Assembly: GCA_030647555.1 (NCBI GenBank)
Contig: JAUSJG010000013.1
Location: forward strand, 76,086 to 122,775
Reading direction: 5' to 3'
Length of the DNA stretch: 46,690 bases
DNA from: a bacterium
GTDB lineage: Bacteria > Patescibacteriota > Andersenbacteria > UBA10190 > CAIZMI01
The notes under the pieces were generated by a model. The model worked only from the letters and a program-made list of their open reading frames with translations, had not been told where the DNA came from and made no database searches. The position numbers and the translations under genes were made by a program. Below are positions 22,824-29,983 of this stretch, piece after piece. How positions within the stretch are numbered: the first letter of the stretch is position 1; the number at the start of each line of letters is the position of its first letter.

Positions 22824-23649
22824 TTTAAGGCAAACAGTGGAGGCTAACAAAAGCGTGATTAAACCGCTTTATTTAAGGAACCTGTTAAAAGAAGAGTTGC
22901 AAAATTACATTTTAAATTTTATTTATAATAGCAAGGAATATAAAGAGCTGATATTTACCGGAGGCACTTGCTTGCGCAAAATATACGGGTTGCCACGTCT
23001 TTCTGAAGATTTGGATTTCGATTTTTTGAGCAAGTTTAGCGTAAGTAAATTTGCTGATGATCTAAAAAAATACTTTTGGGAAACCTTGCAGTACAAGCAA
23101 GCGGAAACAAAAATCAGTGGTAATGGGAATACGGTATTTATTAAGTTGCCGGTTTTGAAAAGTTTGGGGTTCAGTAATGAAGAAGTATTATTCGTGCGCT
23201 GTGATTTCTCGGAAGAATCGTTGGGGAGTTATAAATTAGAAACAAGCTCTCTCTCGACCAGGGATTTTACTTTCTTTGTGCGCAATTACAATTTAGAAAC
23301 GCTTTTTGCCAATAAAATTAGGGCATTTTTAAATCGCGATTTTTTTAACGGCGACGATCAAGAAATTCCATTTAAGGCCAGAGATGTTTTTGATCTGGTT
23401 TGGTTTTTGGAAAAGGCTAAAAAAAGCGATAGAAATTTTACGCCGAATTGGAAACGGCTCGAATGTGCTTTTCCCGACAAATCGCGCAATGAAGTTTTGA
23501 AGATGGTACTTGAAAAAGTGAAAAATATCAAAGAAAGTGAGATAAAAAAAGATCTCGAACCTTTTATCGAATCCAGCCAAAGTGTTGAAGCGTTCAGTGA
23601 GTCTTTTAAGGAAATCATTAAAAACGGTTTTGAGGACTATCTAAAATAA
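22810..23649 (+). CDS. AbiEii-family nucleotidyltransferase toxin
   Basis: This is a 279-residue protein. The nucleotidyltransferase motif is complete: FTGGTCLRKIYGLPRLSEDLDFDF, with G-G-T at 51-53 and S-E-D-L-D-F-D at 65-71. NLETLFANKIRAFLNRDF...KARDVFDLVWFL near 160-200 carries the conserved K...R...D-x-x-D-L helix of the AbiEii family. Members of the family block growth by nucleotide transfer in a type IV toxin-antitoxin pair and give abortive infection. The gene is coupled to its AbiEi-like partner by overlap. This pair is the more canonical of the two in the window. Confidence 0.9.
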   Translation: MLIDNLRQTVEANKSVIKPLYLRNLLKEELQNYILNFIYNSKEYKELIFTGGTCLRKIYGLPRLSEDLDFDFLSKFSVSKFADDLKKYFWETLQYKQAETKISGNGNTVFIKLPVLKSLGFSNEEVLFVRCDFSEESLGSYKLETSSLSTRDFTFFVRNYNLETLFANKIRAFLNRDFFNGDDQEIPFKARDVFDLVWFLEKAKKSDRNFTPNWKRLECAFPDKSRNEVLKMVLEKVKNIKESEIKKDLEPFIESSQSVEAFSESFKEIIKNGFEDYLK

Positions 23650-23727
23650 AGCCCAAGACAAGAAGAGGTTGCCTATCTTGTATTTTCGCGATACATTCAT
23701 CCTACTGTTCTTTTTAGATTAGAATAT

Positions 23728-24079
23728 TCCCGGGTAGCTCAATGGCAGAGCAACTGGCTGTCAATCAGTAGATTGACCCTGAGCAGTGTCGAAGGGTTGA
23801 AAATGGCAGCTTCCTCGAGTAATCGAGGTTGAAAAACAGGGTGAATTGCCCGCTAACACAGCGGGTCCGCTGAAATAGCGGATCGGGAAGCCTAAATCCT
23901 TAACAGGACAGGGTAATCCGCAGCCAAGCTTTTTTCCAAGTGGAGAATTGAAGGTTCAGAGACTCACAGCGCCCTGCATCCCACCGCAGTGTCGAGGATG
24001 ATGAGATAGTCCACGCCATATTGAAAAATATGAATTAAGTGTAACCAGTAGGTTGTCGGTTCGAGTCCGACCCCGGGAG
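23728..24079 (+). tRNA. tRNA-Asn(GUU), interrupted by a group I intron
   Basis: Exon 1 is 23728-23761 and exon 2 is 24042-24079. Joined, they give acceptor TCCCGGG/CCCGGGA, D arm GCTC/GAGC, anticodon stem ACTGG/CCAGT with loop CTGTTAA (anticodon GTT), and T arm GTCGG-TTCGAGT-CCGAC. The intron lies between anticodon positions 35 and 36. CCA is not encoded (tail GCA). Exon 1 ends in U and the intron ends in G, as group I splicing requires. Confidence 0.9.
23762..24041 (+). ncRNA. group I self-splicing intron in tRNA-Asn
   Basis: This 280-nt intron has no ORF. The conserved strings are visible in order: P-type GAATTGCCCGC (23843-23853), Q AATCCGCAGCC (23915-23925), R GTTCAGAGACT (23954-23964) and S AGATAGTCC (24004-24012). 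GACT of R pairs with AGTC of S as P7, and terminal G 24041 is the omega G. The exon end CUGU can pair with GCAG (23783-23786), leaving the diagnostic U.G at the 5' splice site (P1). Subgroup IC3 is likely, as for other bacterial tRNA introns. Confidence 0.88.
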
Positions 24080-24298
24080 CAGTTCGATTTGGTTCCTGGC
24101 GACCGGTCCCCATCCAGTCCCAAAAACCAAGAAAACAGCTTAATTAAGCACAAAATACCCTCTTGTCAGGGTATTTTTGTTTTCGCAAAATGTCTTAATT
24201 TAGTTCGAGTCCGGAATACCCGGGGATCGGACGGAAAAATTAGCATCACTATTTTTGTGGATATTTAACAATATGAAATATAAAGCTACCTTATTGAT
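24080..24298. other. non-coding stretch after tRNA-Asn
   Basis: It contains a terminator (24152-24178) and, at 24203-24226, AGTTCGAGTCCGGAATACCCGGGG, which reads like a decayed T-arm/acceptor end of the same tRNA. That suggests past integration at the tRNA 3' end. TATAAA at 24279-24284 could serve the 24299 gene. I see no gene. Confidence 0.45.
24152..24178 (+). terminator. intrinsic terminator after tRNA-Asn
   Basis: AAAATACCCT pairs with AGGGTATTTT around CTTGTC, and T's continue. It is well formed. Confidence 0.8.
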
Positions 24299-25840
24299 AT
24301 GGAAGACAGACGAGTGTTTGAATTTTATAAGCCATTACGAAACTATCTAAAGCAACTGGTTTTGTCTGAAGCTTTGGCTGTAATCAGGGCGTATTCACAA
24401 TATTTATGGCTAAAGAAACCATTCTCGCCCGATGTTGAAGTTGACCGGAGAGTTCTGTCAAAAGGATTTTCCGTTTTGAATCCTTGGAGTCTGGAGATAT
24501 TGGCAAGAGAAATTATTATAAACTCTCAGGAAATAGGAATATCTAGAGTTGATTTAAAAAAATGGAATAATTTTGCCAATGCTATAGACAAAGTAAGAGA
24601 AATAGAAAATCAGATTAGTGGTACGTACACCAATCAAGAAAATATTTTAATGGAGGTGTATCGAATTTCACAGAGACAGTTTCCTTGGCAAGAACACGGT
24701 TTCGACAGGGCATATGTTGTTAGGTATTTCAAGATATTTAACTATCCAGAGCTTGCTAATATGGTGTACGGAGTTACCAATCTTTCCATTAAAGAAATAT
24801 ATATTATCGCGTTTGCTCTTCTTGGCGTTTTTCAAAAATATTTTTCTCTAGAATATCCTCCTAGTATTGATTTAGGAAAAACTGGAATTGACAATCAAAA
24901 GCTCAATTGTTTTTTGAAGTTGTTTTGTTGTTCAATTGTCGATTTGAAGCAAAAACTAATTTCTCCCTTGGAGCGCAGAATAGATGATACGTTTGCATAT
25001 TATTTCCATTCGTTTAAGAAATTTCCCTTGATTAGAATGACTATAAGTTCCAAAGACAGTGTTGTTTGTCCTATGCCTTCGTTGCTTTTTGAAAGATTTA
25101 CAAGCGGTCTATATTACGAAATTATTAACGAAAAATATTTTAGTAACTATTTTGGAAATGCATTTGAATCATATGTTGGGGAAATAATTGCGGAAACAAA
25201 TAAAAATTATGCATATAGTTATTTTCCTGAAGAAAAAACAAACACAGAAAATGAGCCTAAAATAGATTGGATTATAGATCAAGATGGCGTTGCACTTTTT
25301 ATAGAATGCAAAACAAAGCGTCTTACAGTTGCTGCAAAAATCGAATTGAATGATAAAACTGAGTTGAATAACCAATTGGATAAGCTAGCAAACGCTGTTG
25401 TTCAAATTTATAAGACCATCGACCACTATAAAAATAACAGATATAAAAATCCAATTTATAAATTTGATGATGATAAAAGAATACTTCCTCTTGTTATTAC
25501 GTTAGAAGACTGGTTTTTGATGGGTCCTTTGCTGAAAACAATAGAAAACAAGGTAAAAGCAAAACTTGAAGAAAATAAATTGCCATCGGAATGGATTGAT
25601 GATATGCCATTTTCTCTTATGTCTATAGGGGAATTTGAAGATGCTTTGTCTCTTATTCAAAGGCACGGAATAGGAAGGGTTATTGGAGAAAAAGTCTCTG
25701 ATAAGGAAATGAGTACGTGGACTGCGGCATCATACTTAACAGCAAGATTTAAAGAAGAATTAGGAAAAGAAAATTGCTTATTTCCGGATGTTTACCGAGA
25801 CATATTTTCTACTGATTTGATTAGTTCTACGGAAAATTAA
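24299..25840 (+). CDS. unrecognised protein with PD-(D/E)XK-like nuclease motif
   Basis: This is a 513-residue, AT-rich, aromatic-rich protein. The first ~280 residues are helical with no motif I know. Residues 320-340 read PKIDWIIDQDGVALFIECK: Asp 323, then Glu 336-x-Lys 338 at the end of a hydrophobic strand. This is the PD-(D/E)XK pattern of restriction-type nucleases. LDKLANAVVQIYKTIDHYK after it looks like the helix that usually follows this core. A hydrophobic strand LPLVITLEDW comes later. It is first in a row of nuclease-like genes after tRNA-Asn, so an anti-phage effector is the best guess. The family is unknown to me. Confidence 0.65.
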   Translation: MEDRRVFEFYKPLRNYLKQLVLSEALAVIRAYSQYLWLKKPFSPDVEVDRRVLSKGFSVLNPWSLEILAREIIINSQEIGISRVDLKKWNNFANAIDKVREIENQISGTYTNQENILMEVYRISQRQFPWQEHGFDRAYVVRYFKIFNYPELANMVYGVTNLSIKEIYIIAFALLGVFQKYFSLEYPPSIDLGKTGIDNQKLNCFLKLFCCSIVDLKQKLISPLERRIDDTFAYYFHSFKKFPLIRMTISSKDSVVCPMPSLLFERFTSGLYYEIINEKYFSNYFGNAFESYVGEIIAETNKNYAYSYFPEEKTNTENEPKIDWIIDQDGVALFIECKTKRLTVAAKIELNDKTELNNQLDKLANAVVQIYKTIDHYKNNRYKNPIYKFDDDKRILPLVITLEDWFLMGPLLKTIENKVKAKLEENKLPSEWIDDMPFSLMSIGEFEDALSLIQRHGIGRVIGEKVSDKEMSTWTAASYLTARFKEELGKENCLFPDVYRDIFSTDLISSTEN

Positions 25841-25895
25841 CAGAAGAATTGATAAAAGCTATTTGAGATGTTAGCGTCATAGTACTACTACGAAT

Positions 25896-26474
25896 ATGTA
25901 TGATGTAAATAAATATAACGATTTAACTTCAAAATACGGCGCTTATTCTAGTTGGGCTGTCTGGAACAGCGAGAAACCAAGCGATACAGAAATAATTGAT
26001 AAAAATATTGATCAATTACACTCAAAATACGTACTTTTGGGATTAAATATCTCTCGTCCATTAACTGACAAACCATGGTCAAATTTTCATGACAACAGTC
26101 ATGCTCGAAAATTGAGATATGCCTGTAATGATACAAAATTAAGAGGCTCATACATTACGGATATTTTTAAGGGCATTGTTAAACCAAGTTCGTCAAAATT
26201 TAGAAACGTTCTTACTAAAGAAATAATAAGTGAGAATGTTAAATTTTTTAATCAAGAAATGAAAGATATTTCAATAGATAGCAAAACAAAATTAATTGTT
26301 CTCGGTACACCAACCTCATTGCTAGCCAAGTTATTTGATGAACATTTTAAGCAAAACTATAAAAACGAAATTATCCACTATAATCATTATTCCTATTACG
26401 TTCTTACTGATAAAGCATGGGTTGAGGGACTGTGGAATATTCTGGGAATCAAAAACTCATTCATGAAGGGTTAA
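25896..26474 (+). CDS. uracil-DNA-glycosylase-like protein (tentative)
   Basis: This is a 192-residue protein. YVLLGLNISRPLTDKPWSNFHD (about 46-67) and LRGSYITDIFKGIVKPSS (about 82-99), with a later KLIVLGTPTSLLAKLFDEHF and a C-terminal HYNHYSYYV, follow the layout of the UDG superfamily: strand with G-x-N-x-S near the active site, then later G-x-P/T and H motifs. Proteins like this occur in phage-defence neighbourhoods. The assignment is from pattern only and could be wrong. Base excision of modified phage DNA would be the corresponding role. It lies between two nuclease-like genes on the same strand. Confidence 0.45.
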   Translation: MYDVNKYNDLTSKYGAYSSWAVWNSEKPSDTEIIDKNIDQLHSKYVLLGLNISRPLTDKPWSNFHDNSHARKLRYACNDTKLRGSYITDIFKGIVKPSSSKFRNVLTKEIISENVKFFNQEMKDISIDSKTKLIVLGTPTSLLAKLFDEHFKQNYKNEIIHYNHYSYYVLTDKAWVEGLWNILGIKNSFMKG

Positions 26475-26565
26475 ACTGTTGATTTTCTTTGTTGTTGAGA
26501 AAACATGTGCTGAAAGATGGTTGGAATGTGTTTTTTTGCATCAAAATATTCAGCAATAAACTAAT

Positions 26566-26892
26566 ATGGCAAACAAGTACGGAATTCCCGATCATGAGCT
26601 GGAAAAAATCCGGCAGAGAGATAAGATGTGCGTATACTGTCACAAAAAGATGGTTTTTCCTTGTGTTGGTGATAAACAACGTAACTGGGCAACAATTGAG
26701 CATCTGAATATTTTGCCTCCATGGAATAACGCGAAAACTGTTGTGATTTGTTGTGGAAGTTGTAATTCCAGTCGAGGTCAAAAAATATTAAGGGATTGGT
26801 TTGATTCAGATTATTGCAAAGAAAAAAATATCAACGAAAAAACAGTTGCGCAACCGGTTAGGGACTTTCTCGCGTTGTCCAAGAGTAGATAA
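26566..26892 (+). CDS. HNH endonuclease
   Basis: This is a 108-residue protein. RDKMCVYCHKK gives the first zinc pair (Cys 22, Cys 25). WATIEHLNILPPWNNAKTVVICCGSCNSSRG gives the HNH core (Glu 45-His 46, Asn 54/55) and the second zinc pair (Cys 63, Cys 66). Stand-alone HNH proteins of this size nick or cut DNA in phages and restriction systems. It ends 2 nt before the convergent recombinase gene. The sequence looks intact. Confidence 0.85.
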   Translation: MANKYGIPDHELEKIRQRDKMCVYCHKKMVFPCVGDKQRNWATIEHLNILPPWNNAKTVVICCGSCNSSRGQKILRDWFDSDYCKEKNINEKTVAQPVRDFLALSKSR

Positions 26893-26893
26893 T

Positions 26894-28246
26894 TCAGACA
26901 CAAATTTTTGCGTTATTTTCGAGCGACAAAGTTTGATTGTGAAGTACAAGTTGGGTTCGTAGGCACGAAAGTACCTCTCGTTTTTCTTCTCGTGTTCCTT
27001 CCTTGAGTACGTATTTTGCATAACTTCTTATATCCACTTTTGGCGACGCTGGATTGTTAGATATATGTAGCACGCCTTCTGCAAATTTTTGGTAGCGTGC
27101 TAACTCTCTTGAAAGTTTTTCTTGGACGCAGATTTCATCTACGTTTATGTTGTCTATCAAGCTTAATAGTTGATTTAGGAGTTCTTCTTCTCGAATGTAT
27201 GGTTCTTTGCAGGCCACTCGTTTTCCTTGACTGCAGTGATAATAAACATATCGCCGTCTTGTCCCGTCAGAAATATTCTTAAACTTTTCTTCTGGTGTGA
27301 TGCCTGATCCACAACTTCCGCATTTTATTAATTTGTTAAAATCGAACTCTTTGGTTCCACTCGTCCTTTTTTGGAATGTCCCCAAATTTTCTTGAGCAAT
27401 ATCGAATACCTCTTTTGTAATAATTGATTCATGTCCAACTTGATACCATTTGCCACTTTCTCTTGGGTACTCAAATTGTCCGTAGTAGTAGGGATCTCGG
27501 AGCATGATATAAATTGTGCTCAATACAATCTTCTTACCTGATCTTGTTGTGAAATCTGTTTCGTTGTTTAACCAGTGTAAAATCTTATGTCCGCTATATC
27601 CTTCGTAAGCGACTTTTTCAAACACCTGCTTGATTAATGGTGCACGCACTAAATCCAATTCAACCTTCTTTTGTCCTTTCTTTGGGTAACGATTATTGAG
27701 ATAACCAAGCGGGGAAACGCCGGGGCGATATCCCATTTCACACTTTGCACGAAGTCCACGTTTCACGTTCAATCCACGATTATCATTTTCGAGCTTCGCT
27801 TGTGAACAAAGGATCATCAATAGAAATTTTTCATTGGGGGAATTGCGGAAGTTTTGGCCATGGGTGCGGATCTCGTGCAAAAGCCCCTGATCCATCAAAT
27901 CAACCAGTATCCCCAAATCTCCGGCGTTTCTACTTAAACGATCGGGTGCCCATGTCAGAACGCCATTGAATTGTTTACCTCTTATATCCGCCAACATCCG
28001 CATATACTCTGGCCGTTGTCCTGAATCCTTTGCGGAATGACTTTCTTTGCGAATATCGACTACATTGATCCCATCTCGTTTAGCCATCTCGAGCATCTCT
28101 TTAATCTGAGAATCTATCGAAAGCGCTTGAAGTTCATCGCTTTCCGATGATTTTCTGGCGTAGAGGCAGTATCGAGTGTTGTCCACAGCAAGGGAGACAG
28201 TACCGCCACTGTCAAAGGAAGGCGAGGCCAGAAAATAACACAGCAC
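26894..28246 (-). CDS. large serine recombinase (site-specific integrase)
   Basis: The frame has 450 codons from GTG 28246. GTG 28186 (V-D-N-T-R-Y...) may be the true start and would give 430 residues. The resolvase domain opens with RYCLYARKSSESDELQALSIDSQ (catalytic Ser 33 in the long numbering) and contains WAPDRLSRNAGDLGILVDLMD. The recombinase domain has GYRPGVSPLGYLNN, and the zinc ribbon has CGSCGSGITPE...YYHCSQGK. A coiled C-terminus follows. These enzymes integrate and excise phages and islands. It is transcribed away from the structured RNA that begins 33 nt upstream. It is intact, unlike the relic at 5.0-5.6 kb. Confidence 0.93.
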   Translation of the reverse strand: MLCYFLASPSFDSGGTVSLAVDNTRYCLYARKSSESDELQALSIDSQIKEMLEMAKRDGINVVDIRKESHSAKDSGQRPEYMRMLADIRGKQFNGVLTWAPDRLSRNAGDLGILVDLMDQGLLHEIRTHGQNFRNSPNEKFLLMILCSQAKLENDNRGLNVKRGLRAKCEMGYRPGVSPLGYLNNRYPKKGQKKVELDLVRAPLIKQVFEKVAYEGYSGHKILHWLNNETDFTTRSGKKIVLSTIYIMLRDPYYYGQFEYPRESGKWYQVGHESIITKEVFDIAQENLGTFQKRTSGTKEFDFNKLIKCGSCGSGITPEEKFKNISDGTRRRYVYYHCSQGKRVACKEPYIREEELLNQLLSLIDNINVDEICVQEKLSRELARYQKFAEGVLHISNNPASPKVDIRSYAKYVLKEGTREEKREVLSCLRTQLVLHNQTLSLENNAKICV

Positions 28247-28278
28247 GAAATATCAGAAAGGCAAGGTCGCTATAAAAG

Positions 28279-28307
28279 TTGAATTAAAGGGCCTTTTAAG
28301 CTACAAC
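28279..28307 (+). promoter_or_regulatory. promoter of structured RNA copy 1 (TTGAAT-N17-TACAAC)
   Basis: TTGAAT (28279-28284) and TACAAC (28302-28307) are 17 bp apart. The equivalent promoter of copy 2 (41061-41089) has the same spacing and the shared string AAGCTACAAC. Confidence 0.7.
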
Positions 28308-28313
28308 AGATAC

Positions 28314-28491
28314 ATCACTTTATGAATATCTAATCACCTGAAAAAATCTAAGGTTGCCTAAACTTCGCTTCGGCGGAGCATGGCACAAAAACGTTAGGAA
28401 TACTGAACCCGTCGTTCAGCACGTTCCTAACGTCATACAGGGAAACTTGTATGGGTGGTCGCAAGATCACCGGCTGGCGACGGGCTTTGTG
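28314..28491 (+). ncRNA. conserved structured RNA with pseudoknot, copy 1
   Basis: In order: TGCC (28355-28358) with GGCA (28382-28385) enclose the hairpin CTTCGC-TTCG-GCGGAG. Next is a 10-bp stem ACGTTAGGAA/TTCCTAACGT (28391-28400, 28424-28433) topped by CTGAA/TTCAG with loop CCCGTCG. Then comes CATACA/TGTATG (28434-28453), and then GGTGGTC-GCAA-GATCACC (28454-28471). Finally GGCTGGCGACGGGCTTTGTG. The loop CCCGTC (28408-28413) is complementary to GACGGG (28479-28484), a pseudoknot. Copy 2 keeps every helix with compensatory changes. Function and family are unknown. The next ORF starts 35 nt later. Confidence 0.85.
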
Positions 28492-28525
28492 TTTTACCGC
28501 CAGGTTAATTTCTTCAAGAAATACC

Positions 28526-29602
28526 ATGGCGATCGTTATCTCAAAAAATGGCAAAAATGCAGTCAAGATTGATAAGACCAATTTTGACCAAGAAGACCAT
28601 TTGCAAAAATATATTTTTGATAATCCCGATAGTCTTCCGTTGTATGAAATAAAAGAAGATATCCGACTTTTGATTTTGGCACGGGAATTTCCCACACAGA
28701 GCGGTCCGATTGACGCAATTGGCATAGATAAGGAAGGCGAAATCTATATTGTAGAAACGAAACTCTATAAAAACACCGATAAACGTATCGTAGTTGCACA
28801 AATTCTCGATTATGGCGCATCACTCTGGAGGCACTCCAATGATTTTAGTGAGTTTTTAGCGACACTTGATCAGCATACGCAAAAAGCATTTAATCTGCGA
28901 ACAACGGACAAAATAAAGGAATTTTTTCAGATATCAGATGAAGATGTCGAAATTCTGATAGAAAAAGTAAAGTCTAATCTCGGAGATGGAATATTCCATT
29001 TTGTGATTCCGATGGACAAATTGGATGACCGACTTAAGGATCTTATTCTTTACATTAATCAGAATAGCCAGTTTGATATTTATGCCGTCGAATTGGAGTA
29101 CTACAAACACGCTGAATACGAAATAATTATCCCGAAAATATTTGGAGCGGAAGTGAAAAAAGACATAAATGTTTCGTCAGCTAATGGATCTCGTAGAAGG
29201 TGGACGGAAGCGGAAATGTTGGATGACGCAAAACAAAAACTTTCCAACGAGGAATATGTGGCCTTTGAGCGGATATATGAGTTTTCAAAACAAAACGCTA
29301 CAGAGATTCGACTGGGGACGGGTTCTTATGGTTCGTTTAGCCCAATTTTTGAAAAATTATCCAACAAATCACTTTTTACACTTTCTACTGATAAACGGTT
29401 GGCATTCAATTTTGAATGGATCACAAAAGACAACGAGCGTACGGCGGAAATATTCAAAACTAAACTGGAATCAATTGGGTTAACGTTTCCGGACAACTAC
29501 AAAACTATTCGACCCAGTATAATGGCAACAGAATGGCTACCCAAGACGGAACAATTTCTACAAATCATATCAGAGATGATAAATGTAAATAGAAAACAAT
29601 AG
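28526..29602 (+). CDS. NucS/PD-(D/E)XK-type nuclease protein
   Basis: The product has 358 residues from ATG 28526. A longer frame to 28451 exists but lies in the structured RNA. Residues 59-80 read SGPIDAIGIDKEGEIYIVETKL, with Asp 63, Glu 77 and Lys 79 as PD-(D/E)XK metal ligands, followed by VVAQILDYGASLW. This is the arrangement of NucS/DUF91-like nuclease domains. A second region (about 225-350) is WTEAEMLDDAKQKLSNEEY...GTGSYGSFSPIF, unknown to me, perhaps a DNA- or nucleotide-sensing part. It lies just behind structured RNA copy 1. A defence role is inferred. Confidence 0.75.
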   Translation: MAIVISKNGKNAVKIDKTNFDQEDHLQKYIFDNPDSLPLYEIKEDIRLLILAREFPTQSGPIDAIGIDKEGEIYIVETKLYKNTDKRIVVAQILDYGASLWRHSNDFSEFLATLDQHTQKAFNLRTTDKIKEFFQISDEDVEILIEKVKSNLGDGIFHFVIPMDKLDDRLKDLILYINQNSQFDIYAVELEYYKHAEYEIIIPKIFGAEVKKDINVSSANGSRRRWTEAEMLDDAKQKLSNEEYVAFERIYEFSKQNATEIRLGTGSYGSFSPIFEKLSNKSLFTLSTDKRLAFNFEWITKDNERTAEIFKTKLESIGLTFPDNYKTIRPSIMATEWLPKTEQFLQIISEMINVNRKQ

Positions 29603-29659
29603 TATTGGTTGTGAAAACTTTCAGTCACATTTTTAGTTTATCTAAAACATTAGAAGTTA

Positions 29660-29983
29660 ATGCCCAAACCCAAATCTCTACCTAAAAAGGCGCAATGTCG
29701 GAAAATTGTTTTTGAGCGTGATCGCGATGGAATTATCTTGCCGACATTAAGAAATAGCGAGATTGTCAATAATTTGTTTAAGGAGACCAAGAAGCTGGAT
29801 GTCTTAAAACAAGTATTAGGCAAAGATTATACGACATATTTTGCTAGTACTTACTTTGAACTGCATCGCCAAAATGTTTTCTTTCAATCAAGGAAAAATG
29901 CTAGCAAGGCAAGCGCAAGATGGCGAATGATTGATCAACTTAATAAAAAGTGGCTGGCAGAAAAAAACCGTAAAAGTCTATAA
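29660..29983 (+). CDS. small basic protein of unknown function
   Basis: This 107-residue, Lys/Arg-rich protein starts MPKPKSLPKKAQCRKIVFERD and has VNNLFKETKKLDVLKQVLGKDYTTYFASTYFE, with predicted helices. It has no known motif. It overlaps the convergent terminase gene by 6 nt at the stop codons. Its length and charge suggest a small DNA-binding phage or island protein. It is moderately likely to be real. Confidence 0.55.
   Translation: MPKPKSLPKKAQCRKIVFERDRDGIILPTLRNSEIVNNLFKETKKLDVLKQVLGKDYTTYFASTYFELHRQNVFFQSRKNASKASARWRMIDQLNKKWLAEKNRKSL

Noticed and set aside
28314-28491. Interpreting the structured RNA as an HDV-like or twister ribozyme, or as a CRISPR or OMEGA guide RNA
   Set aside because: Single shared strings such as GGCTGGCG or GCCTAA are too short. 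The helix order does not match those folds as I know them, and no Cas, IscB or TnpB gene is in the window.
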